In this document: in pieces, positions 49,817-60,143 of the stretch
Layout of the letters: the number at the start of each line of letters is the position of its first letter
How positions within the stretch are numbered: the stretch's first letter is position 1
NCBI RefSeq assembly: GCF_900113945.1
Contig: NZ_FORG01000012.1
Location: 1 to 64,000 of the forward strand
Source of the DNA: Xenorhabdus mauleonii
Lineage (GTDB): Bacteria; Pseudomonadota; Gammaproteobacteria; Enterobacterales; Enterobacteriaceae
Reading direction: 5' to 3'
DNA length: 64,000 nt
Position numbers and translations under genes: made by a program
The notes under the pieces: model-generated
Database searches by the model: none
What the model saw: the letters and a program-made list of their open reading frames with translations, nothing else
Told to the model about the DNA's origin: nothing

Positions 49817-51859
49817 TTATCCTCCACTTGGGAAAATCAATGTCTGCCCCGGAGCTTCCCTGTTCAAGTGAATAAAATTAAGGTGCTTTTCGTAGTGATC
49901 AAGAATGTCACTGATAATCTGCTCTTTCGTATAGTCCATTAAATCATTGCCTTGTGTTCCTTCCATCAGAAAAGTTTCTAATCGGAAATAATAGGATTTA
50001 CCCAATCTGGCTCGATAGGTAAATCCGGGCGCTGAATAACGCTGGGGCCAGATTTGATAGACAAAATTCTGTTCATCGCCCAAATCAACAATCAATTCCA
50101 GTGGATTCAACCGAATTTCTTTCTCTGCCGGTAAAACATTAAATTGGACTTTCGCTCCCTTTGCTACCAGCTCCTTAGCAACTTCCAGCATGGCTGGACG
50201 GCAAATAGAATCCAGCATTCGCTGTGTATTTTTCGTTCCGGGGAAATGCATCATGCGGCTTAAGCGCTGTTTCCAATTTAATGAACCATTATCATGCACC
50301 AACGTTGGGGAGGTATTTTGCAACGAACTGGCTTTGCGGAAATCTTCAACCCGCAAGGATTTATACAAGCCTGCCATGACAAAGAAGATCACAAAACTAA
50401 AAGGTAATCCCATTATTACAGTCGTATTTTGCAAGGCAGAAATACCGTTGGTCATCAATATGCCCAGCGTCAAAACACCTATCGCGATAGACCAAAATAC
50501 CCGCAACCAGTTAGGCGCATCATTGTTGATGTCACTGAGATTGGAGGTAAAGTTTCCCAGAACCAATGATCCTGAGTCGGCGGATGTCACATAGAACAAT
50601 AGCCCTGTGATCGTGGCGACAGAAGCACTGAACGTAAAGGCCGGGTAAAGTGCCAATAAACCATAAAAACCTTGTTCCGGATGTTGCAGCACGGTTTCAG
50701 CCAGTTGGCGGTTACCATGAATAACTTCATACAGCACACTGTTACCGAAAATCGATAACCATATCAGAGTGAAAACGAATGGAATAACTAAGGTTCCCAT
50801 CACAAACTGGCGAATAGTTCTGCCACGGGAGATACGCGCGAGGAATAAACCGACAAAAGGCGACCAGGCTACCCACCACGCCCAGAAAAATAACGTCCAG
50901 TTATTCATCCATTCCGTCGGACGCTCGAATGCATAGCTATTTAGTGTCATTCCCATGAAGCGACTAATATAGTCCCCAACGTTCTGTACCAAGCCATTGA
51001 GCAAAAACTCTGTATCGCCGACAAACAACATAAATAAGACTAAGCCCAAAGCCAGAAACACATTCAATTCTGATAAAAAGCGAATGCCTTTATTCACTCC
51101 GGAAGTCACGGAAACAATTGCCATCACTACAGACAACAGGATCAAACCACCCTGCACACTCAAGCCTTGCGGCAAGCCAAACAATACTTTTAGGCCGTAA
51201 TTCAATTGCACCACGCCGATGCCCAGCGTAGTGGCAATGCCAAAAATCGTACCGATTACGGCCGCTATATCGACGGTATGGCCAATTGGGCCGTTTATCC
51301 GATTACCAAAAATAGGATAAAGGGCAGAACGAATAGTCAAGGGCAAGTTATAACGATAACTAAAGTACCCCAAAGCAATCCCCATCAGGGCATACATTGA
51401 CCAGCCCGTCAGGCCATAGTGAAACAACGTCCACACCATCGCCTGACGGGCTGCTTCAATTGTTTCCCCTTGGCCCGTAGGGGGTTGCATATACTGTGTA
51501 ACAGGTTCAGCTACCGAGAAAAACATCAAATCTATGCCGATTCCGGCCGCAAACAACATGGATGCCCAACTGAGTAAGCTGAATTCCGGCTTGGATTGTT
51601 CAGGCCCCAATTTGATGGAACCAAAACGGGAAACGGCAACAAAAATCACGAAGACAATGTAAAGCGTGGCTGCCAACAAATAATACCAACCAAAGGTTTT
51701 AGATACCCAATTCAGCGTGTTTTTTATCCAGACACTCGTTGCATCAGTAAAGAGGATCGTGAAGAAAGAAAACAAGATAATCAGTCCGGCTGAGATGAAA
51801 AAAACGACAGAGTTCAATGTATCCTTCTGAGTGTTTTTTGGACTGTCATGTGTGTTCAT
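49817..51859 (-). CDS. betT: BetT, high-affinity choline transporter (BCCT family)
   Basis: BetT imports choline using the proton gradient, feeding glycine betaine synthesis under osmotic stress. The 680-residue protein has the 12-helix BCCT core with FFWAWWVAWSPFVGLFLARI (about 318-337) and GIDLMFFSVAEPVTQY. A cytoplasmic C-terminal extension (about 510-680) fits BetT rather than BetP-like short carriers. It is divergent from betIBA across a 209-bp control region, as in E. coli. Confidence 0.95.
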   Translation of the reverse strand: MNTHDSPKNTQKDTLNSVVFFISAGLIILFSFFTILFTDATSVWIKNTLNWVSKTFGWYYLLAATLYIVFVIFVAVSRFGSIKLGPEQSKPEFSLLSWASMLFAAGIGIDLMFFSVAEPVTQYMQPPTGQGETIEAARQAMVWTLFHYGLTGWSMYALMGIALGYFSYRYNLPLTIRSALYPIFGNRINGPIGHTVDIAAVIGTIFGIATTLGIGVVQLNYGLKVLFGLPQGLSVQGGLILLSVVMAIVSVTSGVNKGIRFLSELNVFLALGLVLFMLFVGDTEFLLNGLVQNVGDYISRFMGMTLNSYAFERPTEWMNNWTLFFWAWWVAWSPFVGLFLARISRGRTIRQFVMGTLVIPFVFTLIWLSIFGNSVLYEVIHGNRQLAETVLQHPEQGFYGLLALYPAFTFSASVATITGLLFYVTSADSGSLVLGNFTSNLSDINNDAPNWLRVFWSIAIGVLTLGILMTNGISALQNTTVIMGLPFSFVIFFVMAGLYKSLRVEDFRKASSLQNTSPTLVHDNGSLNWKQRLSRMMHFPGTKNTQRMLDSICRPAMLEVAKELVAKGAKVQFNVLPAEKEIRLNPLELIVDLGDEQNFVYQIWPQRYSAPGFTYRARLGKSYYFRLETFLMEGTQGNDLMDYTKEQIISDILDHYEKHLNFIHLNREAPGQTLIFPSGG

Positions 51860-52000
51860 AAGCAGTTCCTGAAATTTTAAATGTAGTAAGAACGAAAGAG
51901 AGAAATAATATAATTATTTGAATTTAAACAAAAATATAAAAATACACTGCCTGTTCCAGATTGCAATTTGTGAATATATTGTAATAAAACATATTTAATT

Positions 52001-52020
52001 TTGATTGAACATTCAATTAA
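52001..52020. promoter_or_regulatory. Probable BetI operator
   Basis: TTGATTGAACATTCAATTAA is a 20-bp palindrome with 8 of 9 paired positions, in the betT/betI divergent region, the size expected for a TetR-family dimer. BetI should repress both sides until choline is present. Motif and position only; not compared with a database. Confidence 0.65.
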
Positions 52021-52068
52021 AAAAAAGTTTAATACCTACCGGATGATTGATTTTTTGAGTGTAAAATA

Positions 52069-52665
52069 ATGCCAAAAGTTGGAATGCAGTCGATAAGGAA
52101 ACAACAACTCATTGATGCGACGTTAGCTGTCATCAATGAGGTTGGGATGCAAGAGGCGAGCATTGCACAAATCGCCCGCAAGGCTGGTGTTTCCACTGGC
52201 ATTATTAGCCACTACTTCAAAGATAAAAACGGGCTGTTGGAAGCCACCATGCGCTTTCTGTTACATCAGTTGGGAGTGGCCGTCGCATATCGTTTGCGAT
52301 TGCTTGATGACGATAGCCCCACAGCGAGGCTAAAAGCCATTGTTGAAGGGAATTTTGATCCCAGCCAAATCAGCAGTGCAGCCATGAAAACCTGGTTGGC
52401 GTTCTGGGCAAGCAGTATCCACCAGCCCAATCTATATCGCTTACAGCAAGTCAACGAACGCCGTCTGTATTCCAATATTTGTGTTGAATTCAGGCGTGCA
52501 CTTCCCAAAACAGAAGCCCGATTGGCGGCCCAAGGTCTTGCCGCATTGATTGACGGCATTTGGCTGAGAAGTGCATTAAGCAGCAATCCCTTTGATATCG
52601 AAGGGGCATTTAAAATTACCATTGATTACATTGAGCAGAAACTCGGGGCATCGGCTATGACCTGA
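52069..52665 (+). CDS. betI: BetI, choline-responsive TetR-family repressor
   Basis: BetI represses the bet genes and is released by choline. The 198 residues start [20 protein letters not shown] and contain the helix-turn-helix [20 protein letters not shown] (about 28-47), nearly identical to E. coli. The C-terminal ligand domain carries [17 protein letters not shown]-like sequence (WLAFWASS). The promoter-proximal gene of betIBA; betB follows after 42 bp. Confidence 0.96.
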   Translation: MPKVGMQSIRKQQLIDATLAVINEVGMQEASIAQIARKAGVSTGIISHYFKDKNGLLEATMRFLLHQLGVAVAYRLRLLDDDSPTARLKAIVEGNFDPSQISSAAMKTWLAFWASSIHQPNLYRLQQVNERRLYSNICVEFRRALPKTEARLAAQGLAALIDGIWLRSALSSNPFDIEGAFKITIDYIEQKLGASAMT

Positions 52666-52707
52666 GTTCTGGCTTATATCCATTGGATAGACTCTTAAGG
52701 AGAATCT

Positions 52708-54186
52708 ATGACCCATTTTGGATTGCAGAAACTTTATATTCATGGGGCTTATGTTGATAGCTCCCAACCTGATAATCCGATATTTGATGCAATCAACCCC
52801 GCTAATAGCGAAATTATTGCTCAATTTCAGTCCGCGACGGAGCAAGATGTTGAGCTGGCCGTCGAAAGTGCCATTAAGGGGCAAAAAATCTGGGCGGCCA
52901 TGACAGCAGTTGAACGCTCGCGGATTTTGCACAAGGCCGTGAATATTTTGCGTGAGCGCAATGATGAACTGGCAGAACTGGAAACACTGGATACCGGCAA
53001 AGCCTTTTCTGAAACTCAGGCGCTTGATATTGCCTCTGGTGCCGATGTATTGGAATATTATGCAGGCTTGATCCCTGCACTTGAAGGGCAGCAAATTCCA
53101 CTGCGCGAATCATCTTTCGTATATACACGCCGTGAGCCGCTGGGTGTTGTGGCTGGGATTGGTGCATGGAACTACCCTATCCAAATCGCCCTGTGGAAAT
53201 CCGCCCCTGCACTTGCAGCCGGCAATGCCATGATTTTCAAGCCCAGTGAAGTCACATCCCTCACTACCCTCAAATTAGCCGAAATTTATACCGAAGCCGG
53301 TTTGCCTGATGGCGTGTTCAACGTCCTGACTGGTGCGGGCCATGAGGTTGGTCATTATCTGGCAACTCATCCCAAAATCGCCAAAATGTCTTTCACCGGC
53401 GGCACAGTCACTGGCAAAAAAGTCATGGCAAATGCATCTGGCTCCAATTTAAAAGAAGTCACAATGGAGCTGGGTGGAAAATCCCCTCTGATCATCTTTG
53501 ATGATGCCGATCTGGATCGTGCAGCAGATATTGCCATGATGGCAAATTTTTTCAGCTCCGGTCAGGTTTGTACCAACGGAACACGTGTTTTTGTTCCCAA
53601 GGCACTGCTTTCACAGTTTGAGGACAAAATTCTTGAACGAGTGAAACGCATTCGAATTGGTTCACCTCTCGATCCCAATACCAATTTTGGCCCGGTTGTG
53701 AGTTTCCCTCACATGGAATCTGTTTTGCGCTATATCGAGAGTGGCAAAAACAGCGGCGCCCGTTTGCTCTGTGGTGGTGAACGTCTGCTGGAAGGCGAAT
53801 TGGCAAAAGGCGCGTTTGTTGCCCCCACAGTGTTCAGTGATTGTACTGATGACATGTTGATTGTACGGGAAGAAATTTTTGGCCCAGTGATGAGTATTCT
53901 GACTTATGAAACAGAAGAAGAAGTCATTGCCCGGGCCAATAACACGCATTACGGCCTAGGCGCCGGATTGGTGACAAAAGATCTTTCCCGTGCACACCGT
54001 GTTATCCACCAACTGGAAGCAGGAATTTGTTGGATCAATACATGGGGAGAATCTCCGGCCGCAGTGCCTGTCGGCGGTTATAAACACTCCGGCGTCGGTC
54101 GTGAAAATGGCCTGATCACACTACAAAATTACACACAAATTAAATCAATACAGGTGGAATTGGGAGAGTTTGAATCCCTATTTTAA
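52708..54186 (+). CDS. betB: BetB, betaine aldehyde dehydrogenase
   Basis: BetB oxidises betaine aldehyde to glycine betaine with NAD(P). The 492-residue product shows the aldehyde dehydrogenase signatures [16 protein letters not shown] (Glu, about 252) and [16 protein letters not shown] (catalytic Cys, about 286), and the end [20 protein letters not shown] typical of BetB. AAGGAG precedes the ATG. betA starts 28 bp later. Confidence 0.97.
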   Translation: MTHFGLQKLYIHGAYVDSSQPDNPIFDAINPANSEIIAQFQSATEQDVELAVESAIKGQKIWAAMTAVERSRILHKAVNILRERNDELAELETLDTGKAFSETQALDIASGADVLEYYAGLIPALEGQQIPLRESSFVYTRREPLGVVAGIGAWNYPIQIALWKSAPALAAGNAMIFKPSEVTSLTTLKLAEIYTEAGLPDGVFNVLTGAGHEVGHYLATHPKIAKMSFTGGTVTGKKVMANASGSNLKEVTMELGGKSPLIIFDDADLDRAADIAMMANFFSSGQVCTNGTRVFVPKALLSQFEDKILERVKRIRIGSPLDPNTNFGPVVSFPHMESVLRYIESGKNSGARLLCGGERLLEGELAKGAFVAPTVFSDCTDDMLIVREEIFGPVMSILTYETEEEVIARANNTHYGLGAGLVTKDLSRAHRVIHQLEAGICWINTWGESPAAVPVGGYKHSGVGRENGLITLQNYTQIKSIQVELGEFESLF

Positions 54187-54214
54187 TCCACGCCTGAAAC
54201 AGAGGAGATAATTA

Positions 54215-55894
54215 ATGGTATTTGACTACATTATTATCGGTGCTGGTTCAGCGGGTAACGTACTTGCAACTCGTCTGACGGAAGATCCCGATATCACTGT
54301 TCTGCTTTTGGAAGCTGGCGGGCCAGATTACCGATTCGACTTCCGTACTCAAATGCCAGCAGCGCTGGCATATCCCTTGCAGGGAACCCGTTATAACTGG
54401 GCATATGAAACCGATCCTGAACCCCACATGAACAACCGACGCATGGAATGCGGGCGCGGCAAGGGGCTTGGAGGATCTTCACTCATCAATGGCATGTGCT
54501 ATATCCGCGGCAATGCATTGGATTTTGATAATTGGGCATCAAAGCCAGGGTTGGAAGATTGGACGTACCTAGATTGCCTGCCTTATTTTCGCAAAGCTGA
54601 ATCACGGGATATTGGCGAAAATGACTATCATGGCAGCGCTGGGCCGGTCAGTGTCACAACGCCAAAAATGGGAAATAATGAACTGTTTCACGCTATGGTC
54701 GAAGCAGGTATTCAGGCGGGTTATCCACGAACTGACGATCTGAATGGTTATCAGCAAGAAGGTTTTGGCCCAATGGATCGCACTGTCACTCCCAGTGGGC
54801 GACGGGCCAGTACAGCCCGTGGGTATCTTGATCAAGCCCGGGCACGCAATAATATCACGATTATCACCCACGCCTTGACAGACACTCTTGAATTTGAGGG
54901 TAAGAGAGCTATCGGCGTCAATTTTTACCGGGGTAAAAGCTCTACTTTAACGCACGCCAAAGCACGTAAAGAAGTTTTGCTTTGTGCCGGAGCCATAGCC
55001 TCACCGCAAATTTTGCAACGCTCTGGCATTGGCCCTGAAGAGGTTATGAGCGAATTTGGCATTCCTGCGGTACAAATATTGCCGGGAGTCGGGCAAAATT
55101 TACAAGACCATCTTGAAATGTATTTGCAATATGAGTGCCTCCAACCCATTTCTCTCTATCCTGCTTTGAAATGGTATAACCAGCCTCAAATTGGCGCAGA
55201 GTGGTTATTCAAAGGAACTGGCATTGGGGCCAGCAATCAGTTTGAGGCTGGCGGTTTTATTCGTACCAGTGAGAAATTTGCCTGGCCGAATATTCAGTTT
55301 CACTTTTTGCCCGTTGCCATTAATTACAACGGCAGTAATGCCATCAATCAACACAGTTTTCAGGCTCATGTTGGTTCCATGCGCTCCCCAAGCCGTGGCC
55401 GTGTGAACATTAAATCGCGGGATCCACGCCAGCATCCCAGTATTCTGTTCAACTATATGTCAACAGAACAAGATTGGCAGGAGTTCCGCGATGCTATTCG
55501 CATTACACGGGATATTATGGCGCAGCCTGCACTGGCTCCGTATTGTGGCCGTGAAATCAGCCCGGGTATTGAAATTCAGACCGACGAGCAACTGGATACC
55601 TTTATTCGTGAGCATGCGGAAACCGCATTCCACCCATCGTGTAGTTGTAAAATGGGGATGGATGAAATGGCTGTCGTTGATGGTCAGGGGCGTGTACACG
55701 GTGTTGAGAATTTGCGAGTGATTGATGCATCCATAATGCCTGAAATTATTACCGGAAATTTGAATGCGACGACAATTATGATTGCAGAGAAGATTGCAGA
55801 TAAGATCCGCAAACAACCTCCCTTGCCACGCAGCCAGGCAAAATATTACGTTGCCAATGGTGCGCCGGTTCGTCAATTAACACAAAATCGTTGA
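54215..55894 (+). CDS. betA: BetA, choline dehydrogenase
   Basis: BetA is a membrane-associated FAD enzyme of the GMC family that oxidises choline to betaine aldehyde. The 559 residues begin with [20 protein letters not shown] (FAD motif), followed by [17 protein letters not shown] (GMC signature 1), [18 protein letters not shown] (signature 2) and [11 protein letters not shown] with the active His (about 470). GAGGAG precedes the start. Last gene of betIBA. Confidence 0.97.
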   Translation: MVFDYIIIGAGSAGNVLATRLTEDPDITVLLLEAGGPDYRFDFRTQMPAALAYPLQGTRYNWAYETDPEPHMNNRRMECGRGKGLGGSSLINGMCYIRGNALDFDNWASKPGLEDWTYLDCLPYFRKAESRDIGENDYHGSAGPVSVTTPKMGNNELFHAMVEAGIQAGYPRTDDLNGYQQEGFGPMDRTVTPSGRRASTARGYLDQARARNNITIITHALTDTLEFEGKRAIGVNFYRGKSSTLTHAKARKEVLLCAGAIASPQILQRSGIGPEEVMSEFGIPAVQILPGVGQNLQDHLEMYLQYECLQPISLYPALKWYNQPQIGAEWLFKGTGIGASNQFEAGGFIRTSEKFAWPNIQFHFLPVAINYNGSNAINQHSFQAHVGSMRSPSRGRVNIKSRDPRQHPSILFNYMSTEQDWQEFRDAIRITRDIMAQPALAPYCGREISPGIEIQTDEQLDTFIREHAETAFHPSCSCKMGMDEMAVVDGQGRVHGVENLRVIDASIMPEIITGNLNATTIMIAEKIADKIRKQPPLPRSQAKYYVANGAPVRQLTQNR

Positions 55895-55928
55895 GCAAGA
55901 AATTTGTTCTTAGTGAAATAACATAAAT

Positions 55929-56001
55929 TATCAATACGGGAAAATGAGGGAATTAGGTCTACTGTTTGCATAGTTTTCACTATTGTTTTCCCGCATTGAT
56001 A
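55929..56001. repeat. 73-bp unit with 16-bp inverted ends
   Basis: TATCAATACGGGAAAA (55929-55944) and TTTTCCCGCATTGATA (55986-56001) pair with one mismatch around a 41-base centre. It lies after betA and before a convergent GNAT gene. It may be a large terminator or a small palindromic mobile repeat. Confidence 0.55.
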
Positions 56002-56064
56002 TTTACAGAAAAATAATAAATATTTTTCGATATTAAAACCCATTTTAATTATCAGAAAAATCGA

Positions 56065-56502
56065 TTACGTTAAATTTAACACCATATAGATATGCTCAGC
56101 CCCATCTTCTAAATAAATTTCCCCATGCGCTTGATAACCGAGTCCTTCATAAAATGGCTGGGCATGACATTGTGAAGATAATTCGATGGTTGAAATATTA
56201 TTTTTGCGCCCATAATCTTCAATAAATTCCATGAGAATACGGCCAATTCCACGACCACGGTAATCTTTTAGCACCGCAATTCGCCCAGCTTTCAGTACGT
56301 TGCCATTTTTTGTGAACGCACGTAACACACCGATTGGTTTTTCGTTATCAAATATTACGGCATGCAGAGCAACATCATCATACTCATCAATATCAATGTC
56401 AGCCTCAAAGCCTTGTTCATCAGTAAATACTTTTTCACGAATGAAAAATGCCTGCTGGATTAATTCTGGATCTTGTCTTCCGACACTGTATTTTATTTCC
56501 AT
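56065..56502 (-). CDS. GNAT-family N-acetyltransferase (ElaA/YjcF-like)
   Basis: A single-domain GNAT of 145 residues. FFIREKVFTDEQGFEADIDI near the N terminus and AGRIAVLKDYRGRGIGRILM (about 92-111, acetyl-CoA loop RGRGIG) are characteristic of the ElaA/YjcF branch, as is the ending QPFYEGLGYQAHGEIYLEDG. The acceptor substrate is unknown. It stands alone between betA (convergent) and a lipoprotein gene on the same strand. Confidence 0.85.
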   Translation of the reverse strand: MEIKYSVGRQDPELIQQAFFIREKVFTDEQGFEADIDIDEYDDVALHAVIFDNEKPIGVLRAFTKNGNVLKAGRIAVLKDYRGRGIGRILMEFIEDYGRKNNISTIELSSQCHAQPFYEGLGYQAHGEIYLEDGAEHIYMVLNLT

Positions 56503-56601
56503 TATTATGTCCTGAGTGTGATGTGCAAAATAGCCTTTAACCTACTGCCAAATGGATAAATAAGTCAAGTTAGTGCGCACTAAAACGCCATTGAAATAAT
56601 G

Positions 56602-56638
56602 TCAAAAAGAAGGGTAATCATCGTTAGATTACCCTTCT
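56602..56638 (-). terminator. Rho-independent terminator of lipoprotein gene
   Basis: AGAAGGGTAATC (56608-56619) and GATTACCCTTCT (56627-56638) form a perfect 12-bp stem. On the minus strand it ends in TTTTTGAC, about 50 bp after the stop. Confidence 0.88.
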
Positions 56639-56684
56639 GATATTTGTTGTACAGTTGGCTCTTACAGGATATCAAACAGATAAA

Positions 56685-57206
56685 TTAACCTTCCTCTTTT
56701 TTATCGCTGTCACCTTTCAGGCTATTAATCAAATCATCCGTTTTTTTATCAGTCTCAGACTTTATTTCTTCTGTCTTCGACTTCACGCCATCTGAAAGCT
56801 GGTTGAGACTATCAGCCGCCTGATTTTTGATATCGCCTGTTCCCTCTTTGATATTCCCCATCAAATCATTAGCTGCCTTAGTGGCATTATCCTGTATATC
56901 TGCCATCTTGGACTTGACTTGATTTGCGACGTCATTGACGGAATTACTGATTTGGCTTTGGGCTTCTTTGGATTTATCGACCATACCTTGGCCTTCTTTC
57001 AGAGCGTTGTCCTTCATTTCCTGTGATTTTTCTTTTGCATCATCCATCATGTCCGTGGTTTTTTGCTCAGTATCCGTTTTCATTTGCGTTGCACTTTCTT
57101 CTGTTTGCTGTGTAACTTCGTCTGCTTTTTTAGCAGCATCATCACAACCTGCAACCAGTGCCACAATACCAGCCAAGATCAGAGAACCAAGGATCTTTTT
57201 CTTCAT
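56685..57206 (-). CDS. Repetitive amphipathic helical lipoprotein
   Basis: The 173-residue protein starts with a signal peptide MKKKILGSLILAGIVALVAG and a lipobox LVAGC (Cys21). The mature part is nearly all charged and polar, with degenerate repeats of about 11 residues (for example KEGQGMVDKSKEAQSQISNS and KSKTEEIKSETDKKTDDLIN). This is like apolipoprotein/LEA-type amphipathic helices and coiled coils. Asp at +2 (CDD) suggests inner-membrane retention by the E. coli Lol rule. I know no named homologue. Function unknown; a stress or envelope-spacer role is a guess. Confidence 0.8.
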   Translation of the reverse strand: MKKKILGSLILAGIVALVAGCDDAAKKADEVTQQTEESATQMKTDTEQKTTDMMDDAKEKSQEMKDNALKEGQGMVDKSKEAQSQISNSVNDVANQVKSKMADIQDNATKAANDLMGNIKEGTGDIKNQAADSLNQLSDGVKSKTEEIKSETDKKTDDLINSLKGDSDKKEEG

Positions 57207-57358
57207 TGACTAACCCCTTTGCACTTAAGGAAATTGCATTTACAGAAATGACCTCGCCAGCAAGCGCCATGGCTATTCAATACCACGGCAACCACAGGCC
57301 CTATGCTCTCATTACCAACATTGTCAGCAATTGAGAGGGTATAACGAACAGACAAAAT

Positions 57359-57377
57359 AAAAATAATTCTCATTTTT
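57359..57377 (+). promoter_or_regulatory. Candidate Fur box upstream of TonB receptor
   Basis: The 19 bases contain AATAATTCTCATTTTTA and match 12 of 19 positions of the Fur consensus GATAATGATAATCATTATC. It lies about 90 bp upstream of the receptor gene, so iron-repressed expression is likely but unproven. Confidence 0.5.
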
Positions 57378-57420
57378 ATTTGCCCATTTTGTTTTCTAAG
57401 GTAACTTATCGCGTGGTAAA

Positions 57421-57457
57421 TATTTCACGTAACAATATTTCACGTAACAATATTTCA
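57421..57457 (+). repeat. 15-bp tandem repeat in receptor leader
   Basis: TATTTCACGTAACAA occurs twice in perfect tandem (57421-57435, 57436-57450) with seven bases of a third copy (TATTTCA). It ends eight bases before the ATG and merges with the CAGGA ribosome site. Confidence 0.85.
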
Positions 57458-57465
57458 GGATATTT

Positions 57466-59775
57466 ATGGCAAAGAATAGTCAAAAATTAGAAAAACGCCC
57501 AATTGCAGCAATAACCCAAAAAATTTTACGGGGTACATTATCAGGATCTTTAGCGTTAGGTACTGTATTCTCAGGCTCTATCTATGCTACTGAAAATTCA
57601 AATGAGCAAAAAACAGAAAAGAAAAGTGAGGTGATGAAGTTACCGACACTTTCGGTGGTGGAAAGTATACACAACAGCACCCGTGCAGGCAGTTCTGTAC
57701 TTAAAAAGTCGGATATTGACCGGACTCAAGCTGACAACGTTGCTCAATTACTTGATCAACTCCCCGGTGTATCAATGTCAGGCTCTCCGCGCCCCGGCGG
57801 GCAAACTTTGAATATCTGGGGAATGGGTTCAAATGAAGATGTAAAAGTCACTCTGGATGGTGTTCCGAAAGGTTTTCAAAAATATCGTCAAGGTTCCATC
57901 TTTCTTGAACCAGAGTTAATTAAGCGTATAGATGTTGATAAAGGGCCTCACAACATACTGAATGGCAACGGGGGATTTGGTGGTTCTGTTAAAATTGTCA
58001 CCAAAGACGCCAGTGATTTTCTTCGCCCCGATGAAAACTGGGGAGGATTGATCAAACAAAGCTACCACACCAATGACAGGCAATGGATCAATTCTGGAAC
58101 AATATACGGCAGAGATCCCAACGGCTTTGCTGACGGATTACTCTATGTAAATAAGCGCAATGGACATAATATCAAACGCCCTGATGGCACACGTTTTGAA
58201 TTCTCACAGAACAATCAAACATCCTATTTATTAAAAACCAATTTCTACCCGAATGACACCCATACTATAAGCCTGTCCGCCATGCGTTCTGAATCAGCTG
58301 GTTGGCAACCATGGGCTGCTAAACGAGATGCAATGGTCGTTCCATCTGCTGCAGAAGTAAAAAAGTATGGTTGGGATAATGCATGGAAAAGAAAATTAAT
58401 TTTTCGTGATCAGATTGATCAAAATTACACGGCTAAATGGAATATCGCACCAGAGGATAATCCATGGCTAAATATGACGATAACATATGGATATTCCAAA
58501 ACAAAACAAGATGATAGCCGCCCAGAAAATGCATCCAATTCTTTCAGTGGATTAATGGGTAATAAAAGCTGGGTTGACTACATTGATAATATCGCAAAAA
58601 TCCAGAATGAGAGTGTATTCTCAACAGGCATAATTGAACATGAGTTATTGGTGGGAGCACGTTGGCATAAAAAAGATAACGATGTTTTAATGTTCGATAA
58701 GAACAAAAAAAATAAAGCTGATTATAATTATGGTTATTACCAACCTAATTATATGCCGTCTGGCAGTCAGCAAACTTACAGTTTTTATGTTCAGGATTCT
58801 TTGAAACTGGGCAATGTTACTATCACTCCTGGTGTCCGTTACGACCATATCAAGAATACTGGTGAAGAAAATAAGGCACCGAGATTTAACAATAAATCAC
58901 CTAACGTAAACCATGACTACCGTAGTGTAACATATACTGGTTGGTCACCTCATTTAGGCGCAATGTGGCAAGCCAATAAAAACCTTTCCCTATTTGCAGA
59001 TATCAGCCGTACATGGCGAGCACCATTGGTTGATGAGCAATATGAAGTTCAGTCAGCAATTACCAGCTTGCCGGGTTCAAGCCGCAATCTTGATGTTGAG
59101 AAAATGACAGGGATACGCCTTGGTGCCATTCTCGATTTCGACAATTTGATGCTTGAGGGTGACAACCTGCAAATTCGTACCACGCTATTCCGCAATCGTG
59201 GTAAAGATGAAATTTTTAAAAGACGTGGTATCTACTGTGAAGCTCAGATCGAAAGTGGCTCAACAAAATCATGTGGAAAACCGCTGTCAAACTATCGTAA
59301 CCTGCCGGGATATACCATCGAAGGTCTGGAAATAGAAACCTTCTATAACAGCAATACCTTATTCGGGAAATTCTCTTTTTCCACCCTGCGCGGCCAGCGT
59401 GATGCTTCAATGCGTGATCCGTGGATAGGGCATAAAACCTGGACTGATGAAATTCCACCGACTTCTGCTCATGCTATGTTGGGTTTCAAGATCCCACAAT
59501 TACAAATGGAGATGGGATGGAAAGGCGATTTTATTCGCAAACAAGATCGCTCACCGGCAGATGGTGATCCAATGGCCGGTTATTGGTCATTACCTAAAAG
59601 TAAAGGTTATGCCTTGCACGGCCTGTTTGCGAACTGGCGTCCGACTTACATAAAAGGATTTGAAGCGCGCATCACCGTCGATAACCTGTTCAACCGTGAT
59701 TACTATCCTTACTTAGGAGAAAAAGTTTCAGGCATTGGCCGTAACTTCAAATTCAGTATTTCGCAACAGTTTTAA
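57466..59775 (+). CDS. TonB-dependent outer-membrane receptor (haem/haemoprotein type)
   Basis: This 769-residue receptor should import iron-bearing ligands through a 22-strand barrel using TonB energy. After a long N-terminal signal region comes a TonB-box-like LPTLSVVE (about 59-66), a plug domain (about 80-180, DNVAQLLDQLPGVSMSG, GPHNILNGNGGFGGSVKI) and a barrel ending in DNLFNRDYYPYLGEKVSGIGRNFKFSISQQF-type sequence with terminal Phe. The overall look is that of haemoglobin/haem/transferrin receptors, but I do not see the FRAP/NPNL haem motifs clearly (SRNLDVEKM instead). A Fur-like box is upstream. Ligand unassigned. Confidence 0.85.
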   Translation: MAKNSQKLEKRPIAAITQKILRGTLSGSLALGTVFSGSIYATENSNEQKTEKKSEVMKLPTLSVVESIHNSTRAGSSVLKKSDIDRTQADNVAQLLDQLPGVSMSGSPRPGGQTLNIWGMGSNEDVKVTLDGVPKGFQKYRQGSIFLEPELIKRIDVDKGPHNILNGNGGFGGSVKIVTKDASDFLRPDENWGGLIKQSYHTNDRQWINSGTIYGRDPNGFADGLLYVNKRNGHNIKRPDGTRFEFSQNNQTSYLLKTNFYPNDTHTISLSAMRSESAGWQPWAAKRDAMVVPSAAEVKKYGWDNAWKRKLIFRDQIDQNYTAKWNIAPEDNPWLNMTITYGYSKTKQDDSRPENASNSFSGLMGNKSWVDYIDNIAKIQNESVFSTGIIEHELLVGARWHKKDNDVLMFDKNKKNKADYNYGYYQPNYMPSGSQQTYSFYVQDSLKLGNVTITPGVRYDHIKNTGEENKAPRFNNKSPNVNHDYRSVTYTGWSPHLGAMWQANKNLSLFADISRTWRAPLVDEQYEVQSAITSLPGSSRNLDVEKMTGIRLGAILDFDNLMLEGDNLQIRTTLFRNRGKDEIFKRRGIYCEAQIESGSTKSCGKPLSNYRNLPGYTIEGLEIETFYNSNTLFGKFSFSTLRGQRDASMRDPWIGHKTWTDEIPPTSAHAMLGFKIPQLQMEMGWKGDFIRKQDRSPADGDPMAGYWSLPKSKGYALHGLFANWRPTYIKGFEARITVDNLFNRDYYPYLGEKVSGIGRNFKFSISQQF

Positions 59776-59808
59776 CCTACAACCTTACATATAATTCTTT
59801 CATCCCTT

Positions 59809-59831
59809 GCCCTCTTAATTTTGAAGAGGGC
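59809..59831 (+). terminator. Hairpin after TonB receptor
   Basis: GCCCTCTT-AATTTTG-AAGAGGGC is a perfect 8-bp stem 34 bp after the stop, with only a short T-rich tail. Confidence 0.6.
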
Positions 59832-60143
59832 TTGTAGTCATAATGAAATGGAAAATAAACTGTAGCACTTAATGTCTACATAAGAGATACCTAATTATAT
59901 ACACTGTATAAATAATTAATAACTGATTCTCTTTCTTATCATTTACAAAAATATTTTCTTGGCTCCCAATATAATTAATTATCAGTATTATTTAATTATG
60001 AGATCAAAAGAGAAAAATATCTAAATAGCATATCACTATGGCAGTTTACCGTCTCCCGCGCCACGTGGGACGATAATCTAATACTATTAAGGTAACTTAT
60101 TTCATTTAAATTATTTTCCTCAGAATTGAGTTAATAAATATAC

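Noticed and set aside
52576-53094. 172-codon minus-strand frame
   Set aside because: It is antisense to betI and betB, whose motifs are unambiguous.
55460-55876. 138-codon minus-strand frame
   Set aside because: Antisense to the conserved C-terminal half of betA, no motif.
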